Below, in pieces: positions 1 to 9,453 of a stretch of DNA of 64,000 nucleotides (the stretch's first letter is position 1; every line of letters starts with the position of its first letter). The notes under the pieces were generated by a model, which saw only the letters and a list, made by a program, of their open reading frames with translations, did no database searches and was not told the DNA's origin. The DNA is from Burkholderiales bacterium (lineage in GTDB: Bacteria; Pseudomonadota; Gammaproteobacteria; Burkholderiales; Burkholderiaceae_C), in NCBI GenBank assembly GCA_016702555.1, contig JADJDV010000007.1, positions 124,001 through 188,000 of the forward strand, given 5' to 3'. Both the position numbers and the translations under genes were made by a program.

Positions 1-636
1 GCTGATGGCGATGCCGAGGCTGCCCGGGTGATCCGGCCGCTCGGCCAGCACCTTGCGGCCGTATTCGGTCTCGTTGCTGGGCGAGGCCACGCAGCGCGCG
101 CCATAGGTTTCCATCAGCGCGCGGCGATAGGGCTTCTGGTCGTAGCTGACGCGCACCTGGTAGATGGTGACGTCAAGCCCGAACAACTGCCCGGCCATCG
201 CCAGTGAGCTACCCCACTGGCCGGCACCGGTCTCGGTGGACAGGCGCTTGACGCCGGCTTCCTTGTTGAAGAAGGCCTGCGGAATCGCCGAATTGGGCTT
301 GTGGCTGCCGGCCGGGCTGACGCCCTCGTACTTGTAGAAGATCTTGGCCGGCGTGCCCAGGGCCTGCTCCAGCCGGTGGGCGCGAAACAGCGGCGCCGGG
401 CGCCACAGGCGGAACACCTCGCGCACCGGCTCGGGAATCTCGATCTCGCGCTCGGTGCTGACTTCCTGCAGGATCAGCGACATCGGGAACAGCGGCGCCA
501 GATCGTCCGGCCCGATCGGCTGCAAAGTGCCCGGATGCAGCACCGGCGGCAGCGGCTGCGGCAGGTCGGCCTGGATGTTGTACCAGAACTTGGGCATCTG
601 GCTTTCCTGCAACAGGTACTTGGTCTGGGTGCTCAT
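1..636 (-). CDS. trpB2: TrpB2-type tryptophan synthase beta protein (C-terminus beyond left edge)
   Basis: PLP enzyme that joins indole to serine to give tryptophan; TrpB2 proteins usually work without a TrpA partner. The first 212 residues are present. Visible family marks are the SHKPNSA segment carrying the PLP lysine (about residue 97) and the ETGAGQWG segment, whose Glu is the catalytic acid and whose Trp (instead of His) is typical of the TrpB2 subfamily. The N-terminal extension before the LFPMSL segment is also TrpB2-like. The ATG at 634-636 is preceded by GGAG with good spacing. It lies downstream of the indolepyruvate oxidoreductase on the same strand with a 231-base gap. A role in indole salvage is inferred from the indole-related neighbourhood. 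The missing 3' part lies outside the window. Confidence 0.9.
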   Translation of the reverse strand, partial: MSTQTKYLLQESQMPKFWYNIQADLPQPLPPVLHPGTLQPIGPDDLAPLFPMSLILQEVSTEREIEIPEPVREVFRLWRPAPLFRAHRLEQALGTPAKIFYKYEGVSPAGSHKPNSAIPQAFFNKEAGVKRLSTETGAGQWGSSLAMAGQLFGLDVTIYQVRVSYDQKPYRRALMETYGARCVASPSNETEYGRKVLAERPDHPGSLGIAIS

Positions 637-867
637 TCTTGTCTCCTGGTGTTTGGTGGTGGGCGAATGAACGATCTGGCAGTATGCCCGCCGATCTGGG
701 GGTCTTGCGCCAGCGCAAAGCCGCTGGTGGAGTCGCACAGGCGTTCGCGCCAGCACGGCGTGTCTGGCGCCGGCGTGGCGTCATGCTGTCGCTGGCGGTG
801 TGGCAAGCGATCTCCAAAAGAGTGGGCCTGCTGTTCCATGGAAAGCTTCATGTCGTGCGATGTGACA

Positions 868-3800
868 TCAACCGTGCGCCGACTCGTGCGCCGGCTTGCT
901 CGCCGCCTCGAAGCGTTGCCGCAGCTCGTGCAGGCGCTGTCGCGCGGTTTGCGCGCCGCGCTCGAAGATCGCCCCGTAGCCGCGCGCCTGCGCCGGTACC
1001 TGGGCGAGTTCCAGCGCGAGAGCCAGCGTGCCGGGCCGCAGGCCTTCGGCCACGGCCGTGATCGCGGCGAGGTATTCGTCGCGCAACGCCTGGGCCAGCC
1101 GCGCCTCGCTGCCGCGGGCGAAGGGATCGAGTGCGCTGCCGCGCAGCCTGCGCAGGCGTGCGAGCAGGTGCAGCGCCCACCAGCCCGGCGCGCCCCAGCG
1201 CCGCTTCACTGGCTCGCCGCTGACGGGATCGGTGCGCGCGAAGCCAGGCGGGGCCAGGTGCAGGGTGACTTTGAAATCGCCTTCGAAGACCTGCTCCAGA
1301 TGGCGCCGGAAACCCGGGTCGATGTGCAGGCGCGCGACCTCGTAAACGTCCTTGTGCGCGAGCATGCGGTAGCTCTGCAGCGCGACGGCTTCGGTCAGGC
1401 GTTCGCTGTCGGGGGCGCAACGCCGTTCGGCGTCCCGCACGCGCGCGAGCAGGTGGCGGTAGCGCCGCAGCACGGCCGCCCCGTGGGAGCCCTGCAGTTG
1501 CGCCTCGCGGCGTGCGATGCGTTCGGCCAGGCTGGCTGTGGGCTGGCGCCATGGCGGCGCGCCCTCGTGCCGCGCCGCAATCGCCTCCACCGCCGCTGCG
1601 TCACAGACGAGGGCGCGACCCCAGGCGAGGGCGTCGAGGTTGCTCTGTACCTCGATGGCATTAAGCTCGACCGCGCGCTGCAGCGCCTCGAGCGACAGCG
1701 GAATCAGTCCGAACTGCCAGGCACTGCCCAGCAGCATGATGTTGCCGGCGATCGCCTCGCCCAGCAGCGCCTGGGCCAGCCGCCGGAAGTCGTAACGCGC
1801 CAGCGGCGCGCCGCCCAGGGCTGCATTCAGCCGGGATTCGGCCGTGGCGGCCGGGAACGGCAGGTCGGGGTCGCGCGTGAAGGCACCGGTGGGTGCTTCG
1901 GCCAGGTTGATGACGGCGCGCGTGCGGCCCGGCTCCAGGCGCCGGCGCATTTCGGGGCCGGCTGCCACCAACAGGTCGGCAGCCAGCAGCGCGTCGGCGC
2001 CGCCGGGCTCGATGTGCACCGCGTGCAGCAGCTCCTGCGTGCGCGCGATGCGCACGTGCGAGGCGACCGCGCCGCCCTTTTGCGCCAGGCCCGTGACGTC
2101 GAGCACGGTGACGCCGCGCCCGTCCAGGTGCGCCGCCATGCCGAGCAGCGCGCCCACGGTGACGACGCCGCTGCCGCCAACGCCGGCCGTCAGGATCGAC
2201 CACGGCCGCTCGAGCGTCGGCAGCACCGGATGCGGCAGGCCGCTGGTGTCGGGGGCTGGCGGCAGCCGCGGGCGCCGCAGCCGGGCACCGCGCACCGTCA
2301 CCAGGCTCGGGCACAGACCCTTCAGGCAGGCCAGGTCCTGGTTGCAGGTCTGCGGATCGATGCGCCGGCGCGAGCCGAACTCGGTCGCCACCGAAACCAC
2401 CGACAGGCAAGCGCTCTTGACGACGCAGTCGCCGCAGCCCTCGCAGACCATCTCGTTGATGAAGACATGCTCTTCGGGCGGCACCGCGCTGCCGCGCTTG
2501 ATGCGGCGCCGCTGCTCGGTGGCGCAGGCTTGGTCGAACACCAGCACGCTGACGCCGGACACCTCGCGCAGCTCGAGTTGCGTGGCCTCGAACTGGTCGC
2601 GCTGGCGCACCTCGACGCCCGGCGCCAGATCGCGGTAGTCGTCGAGACGGGGCCTGCGCTCGTCGGCCAGCACGACGATGCGCGCCACACCCTCGGCCGC
2701 GAGCTGCTGCGTCAGGCGCGACAGCGGCAGCTCGCCGTCGATCGGCTGGCCGCCGGTCATCGCCACGGCGCCGTTGTACAGCAGCTTGTAGGTGATGTTG
2801 ACGCGTGCCGCCACGGCGGCGCGGATCGCCAGCACGCCGCTGTGGAAGTAGGTGCCGTCACCCATGTTGGCGAACACGTGCGGCACGCCGGCCTGCGGCG
2901 CCATGCCGATCCAGGCCGCCCCTTCGCCGCCCATCTGGCTCACGGCCAGCGTCGAGCGCTCCATCCACATCGCCATCAGGTGGCAGCCGACGCCGCCGAA
3001 GGCGGTCGACCCTTCGGGCACGCGGGTCGAGCGGCTGTGCGGGCAGCCGGGACAGAACCACGGCGTGCGCGCCAGCGCTGCCTCGGGGGCGGCGATGGGC
3101 GGCTCGAGGGCACGTGCGCGCTCCAGCCAGTAGGCATCGCCGCTGACACGCGCCAGCCGCAGCGCGACCGCGCGCGCGACCACTTTGGCATCCAGTTCCA
3201 GCGTCGGCGGCAGCAACCACTGCCCGGGCGGCGCCGGCCACTCGCCAACCTCGTCGAACTTGCCGACCACGCGCGGACGCTGCTCGTCCGGGCGGTCGTA
3301 GAGCATCTCCTTGATCTGGTATTCGATAATCTGGCGCTTTTCCTCGATCACCAGAATTTCCTGCAAGCCGCGCGCGAAGGCGCGCGCGCCCTCGGCCTCC
3401 AGCGGCCAAGGCATGCCCACCTTGTACAGGCGCAGGCCCAGCTCGGCGGCGCGGGCGTCGTCGATACCGAGCAGATCCAGCGCCTGGCGCAGGTCGGCCC
3501 AAGCCTTGCCGCAGGCGATCAACCCCAGGCGCGCCTGCGGCGGATCGACCACCAGGCGGTCGATACCGTTGGCGCGCGCGAAGGCCACCGCGGCGTAGAT
3601 CTTGTGCGCCTGCATGCGGTGTTCCTGCGCCACCTGGTTGTCGGGCCAGCGCAGGTGCAGGCCGTCGGGCGGCAGCGCATAGGACGGAACGCGCGGCTGG
3701 GCGCGCTGCGGGTCGATCAGCACGGTGGCGCTGCTTTCGACCACGTTGGCCTCGAGCTTGAACCCCACCCACAGCCCCGCATAGCGCGACATGGCCCAGC

Positions 3801-4359
3801 CCAGCAGACCGAAGTCGAGGATGTCCTGCACGTCGGCCGGCGCTAGCACCGGCATGCCGCAGGCCGAAAACACGTGCTCGCTCTGGTGCGCGACCGCCGA
3901 GCTGCGCGCGGCATGATCGTCGCCGACGACCACCAGCACGCCACCGTGCGGCGTGGTGCCGGCGTGGTTGGCGTGCTTGAAGACGTCGACGCAGCGGTCG
4001 ACACCGGGGCCCTTGCCGTACCACATGGCGAAGATGCCCTGCACCTTCGGCTCTGGCAGCAGTTGCAGCTGTTGCGTGCCCCAGCAGGCAGTGGCCGCGA
4101 TTTCCTCGTTGACGCCGGGCACGAAGCGCACCTGGTGTGATTCAAGCAACTCGTGCGCCTCATGCAGCGCGTGATCAAGCCCAGCCACCGGTGAACCGCG
4201 ATAGCCGCTGACAAAGCCGGCGCTGTTCACACCCGCAGCGCGATCCCGCTCGCGCTGCAGCATCGGCAGGCGGGTCAGCGCCTGCAGCGCAGTCATGAAG
4301 ACGCGGCCGCGCGGCAGCAGGTATTTGTCGTCCAGTCGGACCGAAGCGGTCGACCTCAT
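868..4359 (-). CDS. Indolepyruvate:ferredoxin oxidoreductase, fused large form
   Basis: Oxidises indolepyruvate or another aryl/branched 2-oxoacid to the acyl-CoA with ferredoxin as acceptor. The 1163-residue chain has the fused layout of the 2-oxoacid oxidoreductase family. An N-terminal alpha domain carries the GYRGSP motif near residue 53. A ThDP-binding domain follows, with the FCPGCPHS segment (about 435) and NMGDGTYFHSG (about 495). A ferredoxin-like insert with CEGCGDC and a second cysteine cluster ending CLKGLCPS lies near 640-690. The C-terminal gamma-type domain starts with VGGSGVVTVG (about 727). No separate ferredoxin gene is seen beside it. The product of indolepyruvate would be indoleacetyl-CoA, which links tryptophan transamination to the neighbouring indoleacetate genes. 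Substrate choice is inferred; homologues also act on branched-chain or aryl 2-oxoacids. The start ATG has only a loose G-rich ribosome site. Confidence 0.88.
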   Translation of the reverse strand: MRSTASVRLDDKYLLPRGRVFMTALQALTRLPMLQRERDRAAGVNSAGFVSGYRGSPVAGLDHALHEAHELLESHQVRFVPGVNEEIAATACWGTQQLQLLPEPKVQGIFAMWYGKGPGVDRCVDVFKHANHAGTTPHGGVLVVVGDDHAARSSAVAHQSEHVFSACGMPVLAPADVQDILDFGLLGWAMSRYAGLWVGFKLEANVVESSATVLIDPQRAQPRVPSYALPPDGLHLRWPDNQVAQEHRMQAHKIYAAVAFARANGIDRLVVDPPQARLGLIACGKAWADLRQALDLLGIDDARAAELGLRLYKVGMPWPLEAEGARAFARGLQEILVIEEKRQIIEYQIKEMLYDRPDEQRPRVVGKFDEVGEWPAPPGQWLLPPTLELDAKVVARAVALRLARVSGDAYWLERARALEPPIAAPEAALARTPWFCPGCPHSRSTRVPEGSTAFGGVGCHLMAMWMERSTLAVSQMGGEGAAWIGMAPQAGVPHVFANMGDGTYFHSGVLAIRAAVAARVNITYKLLYNGAVAMTGGQPIDGELPLSRLTQQLAAEGVARIVVLADERRPRLDDYRDLAPGVEVRQRDQFEATQLELREVSGVSVLVFDQACATEQRRRIKRGSAVPPEEHVFINEMVCEGCGDCVVKSACLSVVSVATEFGSRRRIDPQTCNQDLACLKGLCPSLVTVRGARLRRPRLPPAPDTSGLPHPVLPTLERPWSILTAGVGGSGVVTVGALLGMAAHLDGRGVTVLDVTGLAQKGGAVASHVRIARTQELLHAVHIEPGGADALLAADLLVAAGPEMRRRLEPGRTRAVINLAEAPTGAFTRDPDLPFPAATAESRLNAALGGAPLARYDFRRLAQALLGEAIAGNIMLLGSAWQFGLIPLSLEALQRAVELNAIEVQSNLDALAWGRALVCDAAAVEAIAARHEGAPPWRQPTASLAERIARREAQLQGSHGAAVLRRYRHLLARVRDAERRCAPDSERLTEAVALQSYRMLAHKDVYEVARLHIDPGFRRHLEQVFEGDFKVTLHLAPPGFARTDPVSGEPVKRRWGAPGWWALHLLARLRRLRGSALDPFARGSEARLAQALRDEYLAAITAVAEGLRPGTLALALELAQVPAQARGYGAIFERGAQTARQRLHELRQRFEAASKPAHESAHG

Positions 4360-4539
4360 CTGCTCAACCCCCGTGCGGCGGCGCGCCGGATGGCACGCCG
4401 ACCCCGGCGTCGGCCGTCAGACCCAGGCATGGCCGTCGTTCCATCTCCGCCGGCCCCTTCCCATGAGAACGCGCGCGCGCCCCCGGTTCGCGGTGGCGTC
4501 CGGGGCGTGGTGATCGGCATGGTCGGGAAGATCACGCCA

Positions 4540-6570
4540 TCAGCCCGTGCGGGCGAAATCGGGACCGCGCTTGTCCATGAACGCGCCGATGCCCTCGTGG
4601 GCCGCGGCGGTGCAGGCGGTGCGGCCGAAGGCGTGGTAGCCGACTTCGAGCGCCTCGTCCAGCGAAGGCGCCGCGGCCGCGTCGCGGATCGCGGTCTCGA
4701 TCAGGCCAATGACCTCGGCGCTCAGCGTGCGACCGCCATTGCTGCCGCCGACGGCCGGCGGTGCCAGCGTCGGCAGCTCTACCGGTGCCTGCGTGATGCG
4801 TGGCAGTGCCGCGTTCTGCTGCGCCAGTGCGCGCACGCGCCGCACCGCGCGCAGAATGACGTCGCGTGCGTCGTCGCCAAGCTCGTCGACGATGCCGAGT
4901 TCGTGCGCCTGCACGGCGTCGAGGTGTTCGCCACGCGTGAGCATGCGCTGGAAGATCGCCGCGGCATGCGGCCAGCGCCTGAAGGGCACCACCAGCGCGC
5001 CGATGGCGGGCAGGATGCCGAGCGTGATCTCGGGCAATTGCATCCTGGCGTGGCGCGCTGCGACCAGCGCGTGGCAGCGCATCGCCAGTTCCAGGCCGCC
5101 GCCCAGCGCCATGCCGTTCAGCGCCGCGACCACCGGTTTCGGACTGGCGTCCAGATGCACCAGCAGGCGCGAGCAGTCGCGCGCGTACTGCGCGGAGGCG
5201 TCGGCGTCGCCCAGCAGGCTTGGGAAGCGCCCGATGTCGCCGCCGGCGCAGAAGGCGCGCGTGCCGTAGCCGGTGATGACGAAGCCGGCCACCTTGGGGT
5301 CGTTCTCGTGGTGCCGGATCACCGCCAGGATCTCGTCGGTCATCTCGTCGTGCAGCGCGTTCAGCGCCTCGGGCCGACGCAGCGTGATCAGCTTGACGTC
5401 GTCGAGGTCGTCAACCAGCACGTGGCGCTCGAAGCGCTGGTACCCGGGCAGCGGGCGCCTGGGCGTCGGCATGCCGGGGCGCTCGCGCACGAAGCGCGCA
5501 AGGATGCGCTGGCTTTCGGCCTCGCCCAGCTCGCGCATCAGTTCCAGCGGACCGCGCTTGAAGCCGAGCGCGATGCGGCAGCCGAGGTCCAGGTCGGCCG
5601 CGCTGCCGATCGAGCGGTCCAGGATGTCGACCGACTGCGAGAACAGCACGCCCAGCAGCCGGTCGCGCACCGCCTGCGCGGTGTCGGCGGCGACCTCGAT
5701 GCGCTGACTGGGGCCCACGGTCAGCCACTTGTCGACCGAGCCGAAGATGGTCGCCGGCCGGTAGTGCTCGCCTTCCTCGTCGGCCTGCAGCGTGTTGGTC
5801 TCGACGATGATCGGGTTGCCGTGCGCCAGGTTGAGCACGAAGAAAGGCCCGGCGTGCACGTAGTCGGCGGCGACGCTGTCGATCTCGGCCGCGCTGGCCT
5901 GCGGCAGCAGCAACGCCGACTCGTTGCACCAGTTGTCGAAGATGCGATCGAGCATGAAGCAGGGCGCGTCGGAGGTCACCAGCGGCAGCTTGCCGGTCTC
6001 GCAGAACACGCGCCGCAGGTGCGCCAGCAGTTGCGGGTCGAGCTGCGGCCAGTCGATCACCTCAACCGCCGGATTGCGCCAGGCGGGCGCGAAGAAGTGC
6101 GTCACCGTCGCGCGCCGCTGTTCGCGCAGCCTGGCGAAGATGCGCGCGGCCGGCAGCGAGCTGGTGTTCGAAGTGATGATTGCGTCGGGCGCCACGCGCG
6201 CCTCGACGTCGGCGAAGATGCGCCGCTTCAGCTCCAGGTTCTCGGTGGCGGCCTCGATCACCCAGTCGCAGCCGGCGATGTCGTCGTAATCGGTGGTGCC
6301 GGTGACGTGCTCGAGCACCGCGGCGGACTGCGCCGCCGTCATCTTGCCGCGCGTCACCGCCTTGTCGGCGTAGCCATGGAAGCGCCTCAGCGCGCCCTCG
6401 AGCGCCTGCTGGCGCACGTCGACCAGGGTCAACGCCAGGCCCGGCAAGGCACTCTTCAGGTAGTAGCCGATATCGGGGCCGATCGATCCGGCGCCAATGA
6501 TCGCCACGTGTCGCGGCAGCGGCCGCACGGGCGCCTGGAGCAGGGGATTGTTGTAATGGTTCGGGGTCAT
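4540..6570 (-). CDS. Fused 3-hydroxyacyl-CoA dehydrogenase / enoyl-CoA hydratase
   Basis: Bifunctional beta-oxidation enzyme of 676 residues with the dehydrogenase first and the crotonase domain last, the reverse of FadB. The N-terminal part has the NAD-binding GAGSIG loop (about residue 22) and the catalytic His in THFFAP with the following conserved Glu. The C-terminal part has the crotonase segments FCAGGDIG and GGGLELAM and the second catalytic Glu in LPEITLG, so both active sites look intact. The ATG ending at 6570 is preferred because GGAG lies six bases upstream; an ATG six bases earlier (6576) overlaps the stop of the previous gene. It is the last gene of the run. In the proposed pathway it would hydrate 2-aminocinnamoyl-CoA and oxidise the 3-hydroxy product to 2-aminobenzoylacetyl-CoA. 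This exact substrate is inferred. Confidence 0.88.
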   Translation of the reverse strand: MTPNHYNNPLLQAPVRPLPRHVAIIGAGSIGPDIGYYLKSALPGLALTLVDVRQQALEGALRRFHGYADKAVTRGKMTAAQSAAVLEHVTGTTDYDDIAGCDWVIEAATENLELKRRIFADVEARVAPDAIITSNTSSLPAARIFARLREQRRATVTHFFAPAWRNPAVEVIDWPQLDPQLLAHLRRVFCETGKLPLVTSDAPCFMLDRIFDNWCNESALLLPQASAAEIDSVAADYVHAGPFFVLNLAHGNPIIVETNTLQADEEGEHYRPATIFGSVDKWLTVGPSQRIEVAADTAQAVRDRLLGVLFSQSVDILDRSIGSAADLDLGCRIALGFKRGPLELMRELGEAESQRILARFVRERPGMPTPRRPLPGYQRFERHVLVDDLDDVKLITLRRPEALNALHDEMTDEILAVIRHHENDPKVAGFVITGYGTRAFCAGGDIGRFPSLLGDADASAQYARDCSRLLVHLDASPKPVVAALNGMALGGGLELAMRCHALVAARHARMQLPEITLGILPAIGALVVPFRRWPHAAAIFQRMLTRGEHLDAVQAHELGIVDELGDDARDVILRAVRRVRALAQQNAALPRITQAPVELPTLAPPAVGGSNGGRTLSAEVIGLIETAIRDAAAAPSLDEALEVGYHAFGRTACTAAAHEGIGAFMDKRGPDFARTG

Positions 6571-6572
6571 GC

Positions 6573-8177
6573 TCATCTCCGCCGGGCCGAGGGCGGGTCC
6601 GGGGGGGTGGGTGGCCGCTGGTGCGCGGCTTGTGCCAGCGCGACGGCGCGTGCGCGCAGCGCGTGCCGATCGGGCTTGTTGGCCGATGTCCGAGGCAGGG
6701 CCTCGACCAGGTGAATGGCCGCCGGCACCTTGTACCTGGCCAGGTTGGCGGCGCAGTGTGCCGCCAGCGCTTCGATCACCGCGCGCGCGCCGTCGCGCGG
6801 CACGACGAACGACGCCAGCGTCGCGCCGCGATAGTCGTCGTCGACGCCGACCACCGAGGCTTCCACGACATCCGGATGTTGGAACAGCACTTCCTCGACT
6901 TCGCGCGGGTAGACGTTGTAGCCGCCGACGATCACCAGATCCTTCTTGCGGTCGCGGATGTACAGCCAGCCGTCGGCGTCGAATTCGCCGATGTCGCCGG
7001 TGTACAGCCAGCCGTCGCGCAGTGCGGCGCCGGTTTCCGTCGGGCGCTGACGATAGCCAACCATGCATTGCGGGCCGTGGGCGCGGATCTCGCCGCGTTC
7101 GCCGCTGGGCAGCACGCACGTGCCGGTCTCGATATCGACGATCTCGATCCGCGTCAGCGGCACCGGCACGCCGACCGAGCCGGGACGGATCGCCGCGCCC
7201 GCCGGGACAAAGGAGAGCACCGGGCCGGTTTCGGTCAGGCCGTAGCCCTCGTGCACCGGCGCGCCGACCGCCGCGTGCCAGCGCCGCAGCGTCTGCGCCG
7301 ACAGCGCCGACGCGCCCGAGTAGCAGATGCGCACCGACGACCAGTCGGTGTGCGCGAAATCGGGATGCGCCATCAAGCCGACGAACACCGTCGGGCTGCC
7401 GGGAAACACCGTGATGTGTTCGCGCGCCACGGTCGCCAGCACCTCGGCCGGCTGGTAGCGCGGCAGAATCACCAGCGTGCCGGCGCAGTAGGCGGCCAGG
7501 AACAGACCCATCGCCATACCGTAGGCGTGCGAGAGCGGCATCATGCAGATAATGCGGTCGCCGGCGCGGCTTGGCAGCAGCGCCTCGCGCTGCGACACGT
7601 TGATGGCGATCGCCTGGTGCGTGAGCTCGACGCCTTTTGGCCTGCCGGTGGTACCGCCGGTGTACTGCAGCAGCGCCAGCGACGCCGGCTCGGGCAGCGG
7701 CGGCAGCGTGGCGTCCGCGCGAAGCTCGCGGTCGAGGCGACGCGCCCCGGCGCCGACGACGAGCGTGTGGCGGATGCCCGCTGCCGCGATCATCGGCGCC
7801 ACCGTGGCTTCGAGCGTCGCATCGACGATCAGCAGCAGGGGTTCGGCATCGTTCAGGATGGCGCAGAGTTCGCGTGCCGTCAGCAGCGGGTTCAGCGGCA
7901 CCTGTTGCGCGCCGGCGGCCAGCACGCCGAAGGCGGCGATACACGCCTCGATCGAGTTGGGCAGCAGTGTGGCCACGCGCTGTCCGTGCGCGCCCAGCGC
8001 GACCAGCTCGCCGGCCAGCGTGGCGACGCTCGCCAGGTAGGCCGCGTAATCCAGCCGGCGCTCGCCGCACACCAGCGCGCTGCCCGTGGGGTGCTGGCGC
8101 GCCGTGTGCGCAAGCATCGCGACGACACTCGGATGCGTCGTCGGCAGCGGCGGTAGGCTTGGCGTGACGGCGTTCAT
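6573..8177 (-). CDS. AMP-forming acyl-CoA ligase (first of two)
   Basis: ANL-superfamily ligase of 534 residues that adenylates a carboxylate and transfers it to CoA. The P-loop-like YTGGTTGRPKG lies near residue 175. The EGYGLTETGP region and the GWLYTGDIGEF and RDRKKD motifs mark the rest of the adenylation domain. The C-terminal lysine sits in the SANKPDR segment. Its stop overlaps the start region of the downstream bifunctional dehydrogenase, so the two are probably translationally coupled. Only a few bases separate it from the CoA-transferase upstream. The substrate cannot be read from the sequence. Candidates from context are indoleacetate, (2-aminophenyl)succinate or anthranilate released by thioester hydrolysis. 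A second, only distantly similar ligase lies at the other end of the cluster. Confidence 0.85.
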   Translation of the reverse strand: MNAVTPSLPPLPTTHPSVVAMLAHTARQHPTGSALVCGERRLDYAAYLASVATLAGELVALGAHGQRVATLLPNSIEACIAAFGVLAAGAQQVPLNPLLTARELCAILNDAEPLLLIVDATLEATVAPMIAAAGIRHTLVVGAGARRLDRELRADATLPPLPEPASLALLQYTGGTTGRPKGVELTHQAIAINVSQREALLPSRAGDRIICMMPLSHAYGMAMGLFLAAYCAGTLVILPRYQPAEVLATVAREHITVFPGSPTVFVGLMAHPDFAHTDWSSVRICYSGASALSAQTLRRWHAAVGAPVHEGYGLTETGPVLSFVPAGAAIRPGSVGVPVPLTRIEIVDIETGTCVLPSGERGEIRAHGPQCMVGYRQRPTETGAALRDGWLYTGDIGEFDADGWLYIRDRKKDLVIVGGYNVYPREVEEVLFQHPDVVEASVVGVDDDYRGATLASFVVPRDGARAVIEALAAHCAANLARYKVPAAIHLVEALPRTSANKPDRHALRARAVALAQAAHQRPPTPPDPPSARRR

Positions 8178-8189
8178 GGCGGGTGCGCC

Positions 8190-9398
8190 TCAGGCCACGA
8201 TGCCCTCGGCGTACAGCGTGTCGATCTCGGACGCGGCCAGCCCCGCCTCGCCAAGCACGCCGCGCGTGTGCTGCCCGTACTTGGGCGCGAACGGCAATTC
8301 GCGCGCGGCCTGCGCATCGTCGACCGCGATCGGCTGCATGCGGATCGCCCGGCCATCGGGCAGATGGCTTTGCGTCAGGCGCGTGCGCAGGGTCGGCAGC
8401 TCGCGCACCTGGGCGATGTCGAGGATGCGCGTGGCCGGAATGGTGGCCGCGCGCAGGTCGGCCAGCAGTTCTTCGGCGCCGCAGCGCGCGGTCACCGCGG
8501 CCATGTCGCGATGGATCGCGTCGCGCTGGTGGTGCCGGCCCTGGTTGGTGCCGCGCACTTCGCTGTCGATGCCGGCGAACTTCGGGATCGCCACCAGGCG
8601 GCGCCATTGCGCGTCGCTGCCGATCGCCAGGTAGATAAAACCATCAGCGGTCGGGTAAACGTTGGTGGGGATGAATTTGCGGTGCTCATTGCCAGCGCGC
8701 GTGACCTCGTCGGGCTGGCAGCCGAAATCGAGCAGCGGCAACAGAGTGATCAGCCAGGAGGCGGCGGCCTGCAGCATCGAGACGTGGATGGTCTTGCCGG
8801 CGCCGCTGTCGCTGCGTTCGAGCAGTGCCAGTAGCACGCCCGCGTACACCTCGTCGCCGGCCTTGAGGTCGATCACCGGAATGCCGGCAAGCGTCGGCGG
8901 GCCATCGCGCATGCCGGTGACCTCCATGAAGCCAGACATGGCCTGCAGCACCGGGTCGTAGCCGGGCGCGTCGGGCACCTCGGGGCCAAGCGCCGAGATG
9001 CCGGCCCAGATCAGCGCCGGATGGCTGCCGCGCAGCTGCTCCGGAGCGATGCCGAGCGAAGCGTAGCGCGAGGGCACCGTGTTGCAGCAGAAGACATCGA
9101 CCTCGAGCGCGTCGATCAGCCGGTGCAGCAGCGCCTGGCCGCGCGCGTCCTTCAGGTTCAGCGTCAGCGCCTCCTTGCCGACGTTGGGCGCGATGAAGTA
9201 GCTGTGGCGGTCGTCGTCGGCCACGCGGCCGCCGATGTAGCGGTTCGGATCGCCCGGCAGCCCGGCCCCGGTCGGCGTGGACTCGATGCGGATCACGCGC
9301 CAGCCGAGCTGGCGCATGCGCAGCGTCGCGGACGGCAGCGACAGCGCCTGCTCCAGCGACAGGACGGTACGCTGTTTCGTGCGGCTGGGCGTATTCAT
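8190..9398 (-). CDS. Family III (CaiB/BaiF-type) CoA-transferase
   Basis: Transfers CoA between carboxylic acids by a mixed-anhydride/thioester mechanism. The 402-residue product has the family features: the N-terminal segment with RIES after the first beta strand, the NLKDARG block, and the catalytic Asp in the IPVIDLKAGDE segment (about residue 170). In the published indoleacetate pathway a family III enzyme (IaaL) is a phenylsuccinyl-CoA transferase, so this gene is the natural candidate for activating (2-aminophenyl)succinate. That assignment rests on context and family. The chosen ATG (9396-9398) has no clear Shine-Dalgarno sequence, but the reading frame upstream enters the moaD-like gene. 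The 55-base gap to that gene is one of the few non-overlapping junctions in the run. Confidence 0.85.
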   Translation of the reverse strand: MNTPSRTKQRTVLSLEQALSLPSATLRMRQLGWRVIRIESTPTGAGLPGDPNRYIGGRVADDDRHSYFIAPNVGKEALTLNLKDARGQALLHRLIDALEVDVFCCNTVPSRYASLGIAPEQLRGSHPALIWAGISALGPEVPDAPGYDPVLQAMSGFMEVTGMRDGPPTLAGIPVIDLKAGDEVYAGVLLALLERSDSGAGKTIHVSMLQAAASWLITLLPLLDFGCQPDEVTRAGNEHRKFIPTNVYPTADGFIYLAIGSDAQWRRLVAIPKFAGIDSEVRGTNQGRHHQRDAIHRDMAAVTARCGAEELLADLRAATIPATRILDIAQVRELPTLRTRLTQSHLPDGRAIRMQPIAVDDAQAARELPFAPKYGQHTRGVLGEAGLAASEIDTLYAEGIVA

Positions 9399-9453
9399 GC
9401 GGGTGTCGACCCGGGTAGGTCGGCAAGGAAACTCGAAATCAAGGCGCTCTCCT

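Noticed and set aside
301..3846. A long plus-strand open frame of more than 1100 codons opposite the indolepyruvate oxidoreductase.
   Set aside because: It is antisense to a clear enzyme, is rich in Arg, Ala, Gln and His without domain motifs, and is an expected artefact of very GC-rich DNA. Similar long antisense frames (for example 30258-32687 plus and 32809-36198 minus) were dropped for the same reason.
4540..8607. A single minus-strand frame of over 1300 codons that could be read as a giant fusion.
   Set aside because: Its first half is the wrong frame of the acyl-CoA ligase and CoA-transferase genes. Only the part from 6570 onward has protein motifs, and a ribosome site supports that start.
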